Assembly (NCBI RefSeq): GCF_030247185.1
Contig: NC_080572.1
Location: 299,385,656-299,449,655, forward strand
Direction: 5' to 3'
From: Malaya genurostris
Lineage: Eukaryota > Arthropoda > Insecta > Diptera > Culicidae
DNA: 64,000 nt
The notes under the pieces are model-generated. The model saw only the letters and a list, made by a program, of their open reading frames with translations. It ran no database searches and was not told where the DNA came from. Shown here piece by piece: positions 10,254-20,044 of this stretch (its first letter is position 1; every line of letters starts with the position of its first letter). A program made the position numbers and the translations under genes.

Positions 10254-11543
10254 ATGGATGAATCCATGGACGTAAATCCTAGCATGAATCCGATACCCCC
10301 ACGAACGAAAAAATATCAGGAGAGCTCTTCTGGGCCTTGGATAGTCTTTTTTAGACGTATATCAAAGCCATTAAACATTTTTCAAATTAATAAAGGTTTG
10401 ACATCACGATACTCTTCAATCAAAGAGATCATAAAAGTAAATAACGATAAAATTCGTGTTGTGGTAAATAATTTGAAACATGCGAATGATATTGTCTCTT
10501 CGGAACATTTCAATAAAGAGTATAAAGTTTACATACCCTCCAAAGATGTCGAAATTGACGGTGTTGTTACCGAAGCGAGTCTTTCGGTAGATGATTTACT
10601 CAAGCATGGTGTTGGTCGTTTCAAGAACTCTATGCTTGAGGGTGTGAAAATACTGGAGTGCAAACAACTGTACTCAGTAGTTCATGAAGAGGAAAAAAAA
10701 GTTTATCGCCCATCAGACTCGTTTCGAGTGACATTTGCCGGGTCTGCGTTGCCGTCCCATGTCTATGTCGATAAAATTCGCCTCCCTGTTCGGCTTTTTG
10801 TTCCAAATGTAATGAATTGTACGAACTGCAAAAAATTCGGCCACACAGCTACTTACTGTAGTAATAAACCAAAATGTATTAAGTGTGAAGGGCCTCATAA
10901 AGATAATGATTGCAACAAGGAAATTGAAAAATGTATTTATTGTGGGAATAGTCCTCATGATGATATTTCAGTATGCACTGCATTTAAAGTGCACAAAGAC
11001 AAAATTAAGCTTTCTTTAAAAGCACGGTCTAAGCGCACATATGCAGAAATGCTTAAAACGGTCATTGATGTCCCCCCTTTGGAAACCGAAAACGGGTTTT
11101 CAAATCTAGAGGAACCAGAGGACTCTGACTCTGACGAAAATAGTGAAGGTAATTCGTTTATCACTACCCAAGGGTCAGTTAAGAGAAAGAAGTCTTCCTC
11201 CAAATTACCAAAAAAGACACCTAAAATTTCATCTTCAAAAAAAGATCCCCGTGTTAAACAAAAAAAGTCAAAACCAAAGACTGTGCCTCCTGGTTTGTCA
11301 AATTCACAAACCAATCCAGGATCTAGTACAGAAAAAGATAATAATCCAGTGGGCTCCATTTCACAGCCACCAACAGGATTACTGAAGTTTTCGGAAATTG
11401 TTGAATGGATTTTCTCAGCATTCAATATATCTGAACCCTTAAAGACCCTCATAATGGCATTCCTTCCAATAGCTAGAACCTTTTTGAAGCAGTTATCAGC
11501 TCAATGGCCAATTGTCTCAGGTTTTGTATCTTTTGATGGATAA
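10254..11543 (+). CDS. LINE-1 ORF1 nucleic-acid-binding (Gag-like) protein, 429 aa
   Basis: ORF1 proteins of I-group LINEs bind the element RNA and form the ribonucleoprotein. Three tandem cysteine knuckles lie near residues 189-202 (CTNCKKFGHTATYC), 208-220 (CIKCEGPHKDNDC) and 227-241 (CIYCGNSPHDDISVC). Upstream is an RRM-like region. Downstream is an acidic Ser-rich stretch followed by a Lys-rich one (about residues 280-350). The ATG at 10254 is the first in frame, following a 726-base leader. The frame is intact. Its terminal ATGGATAA overlaps the probable ORF2 start by 8 bases, suggesting coupled translation. Confidence 0.9.
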   Translation: MDESMDVNPSMNPIPPRTKKYQESSSGPWIVFFRRISKPLNIFQINKGLTSRYSSIKEIIKVNNDKIRVVVNNLKHANDIVSSEHFNKEYKVYIPSKDVEIDGVVTEASLSVDDLLKHGVGRFKNSMLEGVKILECKQLYSVVHEEEKKVYRPSDSFRVTFAGSALPSHVYVDKIRLPVRLFVPNVMNCTNCKKFGHTATYCSNKPKCIKCEGPHKDNDCNKEIEKCIYCGNSPHDDISVCTAFKVHKDKIKLSLKARSKRTYAEMLKTVIDVPPLETENGFSNLEEPEDSDSDENSEGNSFITTQGSVKRKKSSSKLPKKTPKISSSKKDPRVKQKKSKPKTVPPGLSNSQTNPGSSTEKDNNPVGSISQPPTGLLKFSEIVEWIFSAFNISEPLKTLIMAFLPIARTFLKQLSAQWPIVSGFVSFDG

Positions 11544-13593
11544 TTTATCACCCGTCGCAAATGATACAATCACTGTCCTGCAGTGGAATTGTCGAAGCAT
11601 CATGCCAAAACTTGATTCATTTAAAATATTATTGCATAATCAAAAATGTGATGTATTTGCTCTATGCGAAACATGGCTTACTTCAAACATAGCTTTAAAT
11701 TTTAATGATTTTAACATTATACGTCTCGATAGAGACTCTCCGTATGGTGGAGTGCTTTTGGGAATTAAGAAATGCTATTCCTTTTATAGATTAAACATCC
11801 CTTCAACTTCTAGTATAGAAGTTGTTGCTTGCCAAATAAACATTAAAGGCAAAGATATTTGCATAGCTTCGGTTTATATTCCTCCAAAAGCACAAGTTGG
11901 ACAGCAACAGCTTAATGAAATGGTTGAAGCCCTTCCTGCACCACGATTGATTCTGGGGGATTTAAATTCGCACGGTATTATGTGGGGTTCCGTTTACAAT
12001 GATAGCAGATCATCTTTAATACAAAACATTTGTGACAATTTTAGCATGACGGTATTAAATATAGGTAGCATTACACGGATCCCAAGACCTCCTGCACGCC
12101 CAAGTGCATTAGATCTATCTCTTTGCTCAACATCAATTCGACTAGATTGCACCTGGAAAATACTGCCTGATTTACACGGTAGCGATCATTTACCAATCAT
12201 CATCTCAATTAGCAGTAGCAATTGCATTGCTACTTCCGCTAGTATTCCATATGATTTGACAAAAAATATCGACTGGATTAAATACCAAAGTAGTATCTCT
12301 AGTATTTTGAATTCAATGGAAGAGCTCCCTCCACTTGAAGAATATGACTTCCTCATTTGTTCGATTCTGGAGGCAGCAGAACAATCCCAAACTAAACGCT
12401 TTCCTGGGCCAACGACTAACAGAAGGCCTCCCAACCCCTGGTGGGACAAAGAGTGCTCAGAGGCTAAACTCGCAAAACAAAATGCTTGCAAGACGTTTCT
12501 AAAACGGGGAGGAGGAACTCCTCAGAATTTTGAAAAACTTATGGTTTTAGAAACCAAGTACAAGAGCATACTTCGAGCCAAAAAATGTAGCTATTGGAGA
12601 CATTTTGTCGAAGGTTTGTCAAGAGATACCTCAATGAGCACTCTTTGGAACACGGCCAGACGAATGAGGAATCGTACCGTGGGCAATGAGAATGATGAAT
12701 ACTCGAACCGATGGATATTTGACTTTGCTAGGAAAGTTTGCCCAGATTCTGTTCCTACGCAGAGCATTATACGGGAATCTCCTCCAAATAATGGTTTTAT
12801 TAATAACCCATTTTCAATGATGGAATTTTCTATAGCACTCTTGTCTTGTAACAATAACGCTCCAGGGTTGGACAGAATTAAATTCAACTTGGTGAAGAAT
12901 CTGCCCAACCTCGCAAAAAGACGTTTGTTGGAATTGTTCAACAAGTTTCTTGAGCAAAATATTGTTCCACCTGACTGGAGACAAGTGAAAGTTATCGCCA
13001 TTCAAAAACCGGGGAAACCAGCTTCCAATCACAACTCATATAGACCCATTGCGATGTTGTCCTGCATCAGAAAATTGTTCGAAAAAATTATTCTACGACG
13101 TCTCGACACTTGGGTCGAGACGAACGGTTTGTTGTCAGATACTCAGTTTGGCTTCCGTAGAAATAAAGGGACGAATGATTGCCTTGCATTACTTTCGTCT
13201 GACATCCAAATTGCCTTCGCTCAAAAGCAACAAATGGCATCTGTATTTTTAGACATTAAAGGAGCATTTGATTCAGTTTCCATTGATGTTCTTTCAGACA
13301 AGCTTCACCAAAATGGACTCCCAGCGGTTATAAATAATTATTTGCACAACCTTTTGTCAGAGAAACACATGCATTTTTCACATGGCGATTTGGCAACACT
13401 CAGAAATAGTTACATGGGTCTCCCGCAAGGCTCATGCCTCAGTCCGCTCCTCTATAATTTTTACGTAAATGACATTGACAGCTGTCTAGTAACCCCATGT
13501 ACACTAAGACAATTGGCAGATGATGGCGTGGTTTCAGTTACTGGACCCAAAGCTATTGATCTGCATAAACCATTGCAAGATAGCTCCATATGA
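11536..13593 (+). pseudogene. LINE-1 ORF2, 5' part: APE endonuclease and N-terminal reverse transcriptase
   Basis: The first in-frame ATG is 11536, overlapping the end of ORF1 by 8 bases; the frame is open upstream but without ATG. APE-type endonuclease motifs: VLQWNCRSI, ALCETWL, YGGVLLGI, LILGDLNSHG, SALDLSLCS and HGSDHLPI. RT motifs follow: RPIAMLSCIRKLFEK, FLDIKGAFDSVS, GLPQGSCLSPLLYNFYVND and the active-site box LADD. The frame stops at 13591-13593, soon after the LADD box, where the family normally carries the RT thumb. Sequence is missing there and the frame changes. Confidence 0.88.
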
Positions 13594-15122
13594 TGGGAAG
13601 AATGATCCAACAGGTTTTAACTTTTAAATACCTCGGGGTGTGGTTCGATTCCAAATGCACGTGGGGAGGACACATTAGGTTTCTGATAACAAAATGCCAA
13701 CAAAGAGTAAATTTTCTTCGAACAATAACAGGATATTGGTGGGGTGCTCATCCGGAAGATCTAATAAAATTGTATCAGACAACGATACTTTCAGTGATGG
13801 AATATGGATGCGTTTGCTTTCGTTCCGCTGCAAACTCTCATATTATCAAACTGGAGCGAATTCAGTATCGTTGTTTGCGAATTGCTTTAGGGTGCATGCA
13901 TTCGACACATACAATGAGTCTTGAAGTTCTGGCGGGAGTTCTTCCATTAAAAGATCGATTTTGGGAGCTTTCATCACGCCTGCTAATAAGATGTGAGGTG
14001 CTGAATCCCATGGTAATTAATAATTTCGAACGACTAGTCGAGCTTCGATCTCAAACAAAATTCATGACAGTATATTTTAACCATATGTCACAGGAAATCA
14101 ACCCTTCAAGATATATTCCTATCCGTGTCAGCCTCCTAAATGTCCCTGACTCAACTTTATTTTTCGATACATCCATGCAGCGCGAAGTGCGTGGAATCCC
14201 GGATCATCTACGTTCGACGGAAATCCCAAAAATATTTTCAAGTAAGTTCAGGCATATTGACTCTGAGAAAATGTTTTACACGGACGGATCGCGAATTGAA
14301 GAAGCGACAGGGTTTGGTATGTTCAACAATAATGTTTCGGCCTCATTTAGGCTTCAAGAACCTGCATCTGTTTATATAGCAGAGCTAGCAGCAGTTCATT
14401 ATAGTTTGAGTGTAATCGTCACATTATCTCCAAACCATTATTTCCTCTTCACAGATAGTCTGAGTGCAATTGAAGCCATTCGCTCAAACATGACTGGCAA
14501 GACTGAACCGTTTTTCCTGGGCAAAATAAAACAGTGCCTGAACGACCTATTGAACAATAATTATCTAATCACTATAGTCTGGGTCCCGGCTCATTGCTCC
14601 ATTCCTGGCAATGAAAGAGCCGATATTTTAGCCAAACGTGGTGCTATTGAGGGTGAAATTTATGAGCGACCGATTGCTTTCAACGAATTCTATAGCTCGT
14701 CTCGCCAAAGAACACTTGCCAGCTGGCAAGCTTCTTGGGACAGTGATGATCTGGGTCGGTGGATGCACTCAATTATTCCGAAAATATCGACAAAGGCATG
14801 GTTCAGGGGACTGGATGTGAGTAGAGATTTCATTCGTGTGATGTCTAGACTCATGTCCAATCACTACACGTTAGATGCACATCTCCTTCGAATTGGGCTC
14901 TCCGAGACTAATCATTGTGCTTGTGGCGAAGGTTATCGAGATATAGATCATGTCGTTTGGACATGCGTGGAGTATCGTGATGTCAGATCTCAACTAATAA
15001 ATTCTTTGCGTACCCAAGGTAGACTATCCAATATCCCAGTTCGAGACATTCTTGCTTGTCGTGACCTTTCATACATGAAACTTATTTATCATTTCATAAA
15101 GAAAACTGGAGTTTCAATTTAA
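13590..15122 (+). pseudogene. LINE-1 ORF2, 3' part: RT thumb, RNase H, C-terminal Cys-His motif
   Basis: This frame begins at an ATG overlapping the upstream stop, but that is a by-product of a deletion. It opens with VLTFKYLGVWFDSKC, the RT palm/thumb segment. RNase H follows with its four acids visible: YTDGS, AELAAV, TDSLSA and GNERADILAKRG. The C terminus has a cysteine/histidine cluster (CACGEGYRDIDHVVWTC). Roughly 30-40 residues between this part and the upstream part appear missing (judged from general family layout). A rearranged fragment of the same family lies at 23440-24008 (-). Confidence 0.88.
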
Positions 15123-15514
15123 TAAAGGCCCCTTTCAAGACTTAGTTCTGATCCCAGCTGCGTCCATGAGTTCAACCAATAGCTAAATTAGAATAAAAAT
15201 AATGTAATGATACAAACAAACTCGAAACAGTTTATGAAATTATTAACAAAATGTCTGAAAATAACAGCTTATTTTATAATTTATAGAAGTTAATCGTTTG
15301 GTTCAAATAATATTTCCGAGTAGATTTCATAATTAATGACGAGTTACCTAAGATGATATTTAAGTAATAAGAGAATATGTTTTAATAAATGCAAAACGTT
15401 GTGACTATGTTAGAATTAAATTAGGATAAGAATATTATGTAAAAGTGATGCTACGGCGAAGAAAAACTTATGTAAACTGCCTTAAGAAATAAACGTATTT
15501 ATGAAAAAAAAAAA

Positions 15515-15527
15515 GACATGACAGTAT
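15515..15527 (+). repeat. Target-site duplication of LINE-1, right copy
   Basis: GACATGACAGTAT directly after the A11 tail, identical to 9515-9527. Confidence 0.92.
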
Positions 15528-15570
15528 GAGTAAATTCTTATTAAAATAATTTTTCGTGATGAGCTAGTTC

Positions 15571-16288
15571 CACAGACTAACAGACATGACAGTATGAGTA
15601 AATTCTTATAAAAATAATTTTTCGTGATGCAATAGTTCCACCTATATTGTACTGCGCGAACTATTTACTATCGGTACACCCCTTGTGTTATATAAAAGTT
15701 ATTTTACTAGTTGGATCCCCCTCGTTTGTCAACACCGATCAGCTGCTTGCAGGGATGCCTGATTTCATCATAATATTTGGAAATGAATCGTCACAGTAAA
15801 TTATTATATTACGTTGATAATATATTTAACTTTTTAGCGATGTTGGAAGGTAACCATTTATTTTTCTCAACATTGTTCATCTAGACTATTTTTATTGTGT
15901 TGGTAATTTTCACCCGAAATTAAGTGGCGGCAGATCAGAAGCAAGTAAATATTGCAACTAAACGGGTTCGGTTTTGTATTGCGTTGAAGGATGAGAAGTA
16001 GGCACAATTCTGTATATAGTTTTGGCAATATGTATTAAATCTGTATCCTGCATGAAATTCGCATGGACGTATACAAATCAATACATTACAGGTAATTCTG
16101 TATAAATGGCAACTCTGTTGGTAAATGAAAAAAATAAACACAGTCTAGATGACAGACAGGATGTTTTTGATAGGATAACGTGGCGCCATCATGACACATG
16201 TGAGTACTGTCCCAAATAAAGGAATATTCGAAATGACCGTTAAAATGATTGAAGAATCTAATTTGAGTGTCCTGTCTGTTAGTCTGTG
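15571..16288. mobile_element. Inner 718-bp TIR element E1
   Basis: The termini CACAGACTAACAGACA and TGTCTGTTAGTCTGTG are inverted repeats. Flanking CTAGTTC at 15564-15570 and 16289-16295 is the target duplication (7-9 bases depending on where the element edge is drawn). It lies inside another copy (E2) of the same family, to which it is about 95% similar by eye. It encodes no recognisable protein. Confidence 0.85.
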
Positions 16289-16858
16289 CTAGTTCCACCT
16301 ACATTATACTGCGCGAACTATTTACTATCGGTACATCCCTTGTGTTACGTAAAAGTTTTTTTTTACTAGTTGGTTTCCCCTCGTTTGTCAACAGCGATCT
16401 GCTGCATGCAGGGATGCCTGATTTCATCAAAATATTTGAAAATGAATCGTCACAGTAAATTATTGGATTACGTTGATAATATATTTCACTTTTTAACGAT
16501 GTTGGAAGGTAAACATTTATTTTTCTCAACGTTGTTCATCTAGACTATTTTTGATTGTGTTGGTAATTTTCTCCCGAAATTAAGTGGCGGCAGACCAGAA
16601 GCAAGTAAATATTGTAACAAAACGGGTTCGATTTTGTATTGCGTTGGAGGAAGAGAAGTAGCACAATTATGTATATAGTTTTGTTTTTGGTATTAAATCT
16701 GTATCCTGCATGAAATTCGCATGGACGTATACAAATCAATACATTACAGGTAATTCTGTATAAATGGCAACTCTGTTGGTAAATGAAAAAATAAACACAG
16801 TCTAGATGTCAGACAGGATGTTTTTGATAGGGTAACGTGGCGACATCATGACATATGC

Positions 16859-16870
16859 GAGTACTGTCCC
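16859..16870 (+). repeat. Target-site duplication of LINE-2, left copy
   Basis: GAGTACTGTCCC, repeated at 22685-22696 on the other side of LINE-2. E1 carries the uninterrupted sequence near 16203-16214. Confidence 0.9.
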
Positions 16871-17443
16871 CCCACTCTTACTTCGTCCGCCATCGCGCGT
16901 GGTTGTAAAAATAAACCGAGGTTCTTGTTCCTTCGTTTTTTCGAGTATTTCAAAGTGATTAGTTCAGCTGAAGTGTTTAGTAATTGGTTTCTATTATTTG
17001 AAATATTCTGTACCAGTGAAGTGGTGTTTTTAAAGAGTTGTGCGCCATCGGGGCGAAAGGACGCCAAGGCGATCTGCCTTTTACCAGACCCTGTCAGCTT
17101 GGAGCGATCTCAATCTTCAGTTCAGCAACGCCATCGCACGGCGTCTCATTCAACATGTCATGTCAATTGTATGGGTGCGCAGCCCTGCTATTTTGGCGCG
17201 TACGAATTTGACATTTCTCTCCCCTACTTCTATGTATGAGATTCGATGCAGACTCACCTGAGGGCGACATGCTCGCAAAAAAGGATGTTGCCAATAATTT
17301 GTTCGGGAAATGTGAGAGCTGGATATCTTGTTAATATGATGTCTTTGCTTTTACGGAAGCCATATTGGTTTTGCGAAGAAAAATTCTAAAACGAAAGTTG
17401 AAGAAGACAAATATTCCGAGAAGAAGTGTTCGTAAGAAAAAAA

Positions 17444-18883
17444 ATGGCGTTTGGTGGAGTACCACCAGACTTACCATCAGATGAATGGTCTATGGAAGAA
17501 ACGGTCATGAACTCAAATGAATCTATACAAATGAATGTAGCAAGTGATCGATGCTTTGATGCAAAAGCGAAGAGAAAAACCGACGTCAATGAAGCCGAAA
17601 AATCCACGTATGAATATTCGAACAGGGATACTGGCCCTTATAGAGTTTTTATCGAAATACGTGAAAATGCCCAAGGAAAATCGATAAATAAATTTTCACT
17701 CGGTATGTATTTAAGAAAAATTGATCAGATGAAAATCTATATACAGGAGCTGCAATATGTGGGGAAACGTAAAATGATCGTTAAATTGAATAGCTATCTG
17801 CGAGCCAACATGTTGGTGAACATAGTCAATACGGACAATAACATCTATCGCGCATACATACCAAGACATGTCATCAGCATCACAGGAATAATCGCTGGCA
17901 TCCCTCTAGATATTTCAGAGCAAGAGATAAAAAACGATATTGAGTGCGAGGTCCCGATAATGAACGTGAAACGTTTATCCCGTTACGTTGACAATGTCAA
18001 GGTTGCAAGTATGAGAGTAAGCGTGAATTTCAGGACAAATGTGTTACCAGAAAGGATTAAATTGTTTGGATGTCCTACTCGTGTCTTCCCGTTTAGCCAG
18101 AAGGTCACTTTCTGCTCCCAGTGTTTGAGATATGGACATAAACTGGAAAACTGTCGCAGCCATAAAAGATGTAGTAAATGCGGAAAAACACATGCAAATA
18201 AGGAAGATTATGATCGATGTGAATTCCAACAAATGTGTCTCAACTGTAAGTCGACCGAACACGAAACTGGAGCTGAAGTATGTAATGAAACTCAACGTCA
18301 AAAAACAATTAAATCCATCATGGCGAAACAAAACATCACCTATGCTGAAGCAAGAAAAATGACTCCAATCAGAACAGCCAACTTTTTTGAACCGCTGAGC
18401 AACCTCTCTGAGTTTCCCACTCTGGAGGGATCTTTCGCTAATACTGTGTCAAACAAAAACAATTTAAGACTAGAATGGAGGCGAACAAACGAACCAAGGC
18501 AACCCGTCACTCCAGCGATCAGAATCAAACAGACATCTAAACGAACCGAAGTAAATCAGCAAGACGAGTTTAACGGGAAAAAAGCACGACAGATGAACAT
18601 GAGAACATACTGCGACGATACCCCTTTGGAGCGGGGTATGGGACTCAATAATCCACATAAAGTTTCCGAAGCGGAAAAATGGAAAGAAACTTTCGTCCGT
18701 GAACAGCAAACTCGTTTCGATGAACTTCAACGTAAATCGCAGAAGGAAATGCAAGAAGTTTTTACCAGGGTTTTTATGAGTTTCTACACAGAATTTGCTG
18801 GAAATTTAGAAGATGGAAAATTTGCAGAAAAGTTCAAAGATTGGTCGAAAAATCATTTGGAATTAAAGTCAGTAATATTCTAA
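17444..18883 (+). CDS. LINE-2 ORF1 nucleic-acid-binding protein, 479 aa
   Basis: The first ATG in frame is 17444 (AAAATGGCG); the GTG at 17426 is not needed. Three cysteine knuckles near residues 222-279: CSQCLRYGHKLENC, CSKCGKTHANKEDYDRC and CLNCKSTEHETGAEVC. The N-terminal third resembles the RRM-like ORF1 region of other I-group LINEs, and the C terminus is basic and probably helical. The frame is intact. It packages the LINE RNA; the endonuclease/RT is encoded by the next frame, about 80 bases downstream. Confidence 0.88.
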   Translation: MAFGGVPPDLPSDEWSMEETVMNSNESIQMNVASDRCFDAKAKRKTDVNEAEKSTYEYSNRDTGPYRVFIEIRENAQGKSINKFSLGMYLRKIDQMKIYIQELQYVGKRKMIVKLNSYLRANMLVNIVNTDNNIYRAYIPRHVISITGIIAGIPLDISEQEIKNDIECEVPIMNVKRLSRYVDNVKVASMRVSVNFRTNVLPERIKLFGCPTRVFPFSQKVTFCSQCLRYGHKLENCRSHKRCSKCGKTHANKEDYDRCEFQQMCLNCKSTEHETGAEVCNETQRQKTIKSIMAKQNITYAEARKMTPIRTANFFEPLSNLSEFPTLEGSFANTVSNKNNLRLEWRRTNEPRQPVTPAIRIKQTSKRTEVNQQDEFNGKKARQMNMRTYCDDTPLERGMGLNNPHKVSEAEKWKETFVREQQTRFDELQRKSQKEMQEVFTRVFMSFYTEFAGNLEDGKFAEKFKDWSKNHLELKSVIF

Positions 18884-18962
18884 TAAAAAAAAGAAAAGGA
18901 AATAAAAAAAAAATTTGAGAATTAATATATACAAGCTCAAGTGAAATTAGAAGAAAATTTGA

Positions 18963-20039
18963 TCAGTAAATATAATTATTATAGTAACATTCGACAACAT
19001 ACAATTACTTCAATGTAATATACAAAGTGTTTCGAAGAACAAAGAAGAGCTACAAAGATGTTTAAGTGGCAGTAACTATGCGGCTGCCATACTTTCAGAG
19101 ACATGGTCAATGTGGAATCCAGAAAACACTAAACGATATAACATTAGCAACTATAATGCTTTCCTCTCATCAAGGCAAGATGGTTACGGTGGTGCCGCCA
19201 TCTACCTAAGGAATGATCTAAGCTACCAAAAAATTCCCCTTCCAACCTTAACATACTATTTTCAAGCAGTGGCAGTAAAAATTATAAAACTCGATTTAGT
19301 ACTGGTCTCAGTTTACGCGAGCCCATCTATTACACCTAACGATTTGGAAAAGGACACCCTCAAGATTTTCAATGCTTTACAGGGATACAAACGCTTGCTA
19401 ATAGGTGGAGATTGGAATGCACACGAACAGCTGTGGGGTTGTCATAATTCAGATGTGAAAGGACAAAAACTTTCCGCTGCTATTGGTGACCATCATCTAA
19501 TTATTTTGAACGACGGTTCTTTTACATTCATACCAATCGAACTGAATAAAAGATCATCTGCTATTGACTTAACGCTTTGTACTCCAGAAATGTACTCCGA
19601 AGTCACCTGGAAAGTGAACGATTTTGGCATTGGCAGTCACCACTTGTCGATAGATATTACATTCAACGAACCGATTGTTTCAAATCATAAATATGTATAT
19701 AACACTAAACAAATATTAGACGAGATAGGAAAGCTTAACGACGTTGATAACCTAGAAGATCTGTCTAAAAAAATCAAAACGATCAGCAGAAAACACAGGA
19801 AACGAGAGAAGTATACACCAAAATACTGGTGGTCTGATGCTGTGGAAAATGCTTGGAAAGAAAAAAGAGATGCTAGAATTTTGTTCAACGCGCAGTCATC
19901 ACTAGAAAATCTGATAAACTTCAAGAAAAAAGCAGCGATATTTTTACGTATGAAAAAAGAAGGGATAAAAAAAGGATTGAAGAGTTTCCAACCACAATTA
20001 ATCCATCACTCAACTCAAGTGAACTCTGGTCACGAGTAA
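18963..20039 (+). pseudogene. LINE-2 ORF2, 5' part: APE endonuclease
   Basis: The frame opens after a TGA at 18960-18962. The endonuclease signature starts at once (IQLLQCNIQSVSKNKEELQ, then AAILSETWS), well before the first ATG at 19110. Other motifs: DGYGGAAIYL, LVSVYASPS, LIGGDWNAHEQLWG, SAIDLTLCTP and GSHHLSIDI. Either translation starts at a non-ATG codon or the ATG has been lost. Near 19967-19973 an A7 run coincides with a change of frame: the sense of the protein continues in the +2 frame, and the residues shown to the stop at 20039 are out of frame. Confidence 0.85.
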
Positions 20040-20044
20040 ACAGA

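Larger units (their letters stand above)
9528..15514 (+). mobile_element. Near full-length I-group LINE (LINE-1), 5987 bp
   Basis: A non-LTR retrotransposon with 5' UTR, ORF1 with CCHC knuckles, ORF2 with endonuclease, RT and RNase H, 3' UTR and an A11 tail (15504-15514), bordered by a perfect 13-base duplication. The RNase H domain and two-ORF layout place it in the I/Loner/Outcast/LOA/R1 assemblage rather than Jockey or RTE; the exact clade needs a tree. The 5' end begins near CATTCAGT, consistent with an internal initiator promoter. ORF2 is broken near 13590, so this copy is not autonomous. Confidence 0.92.
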
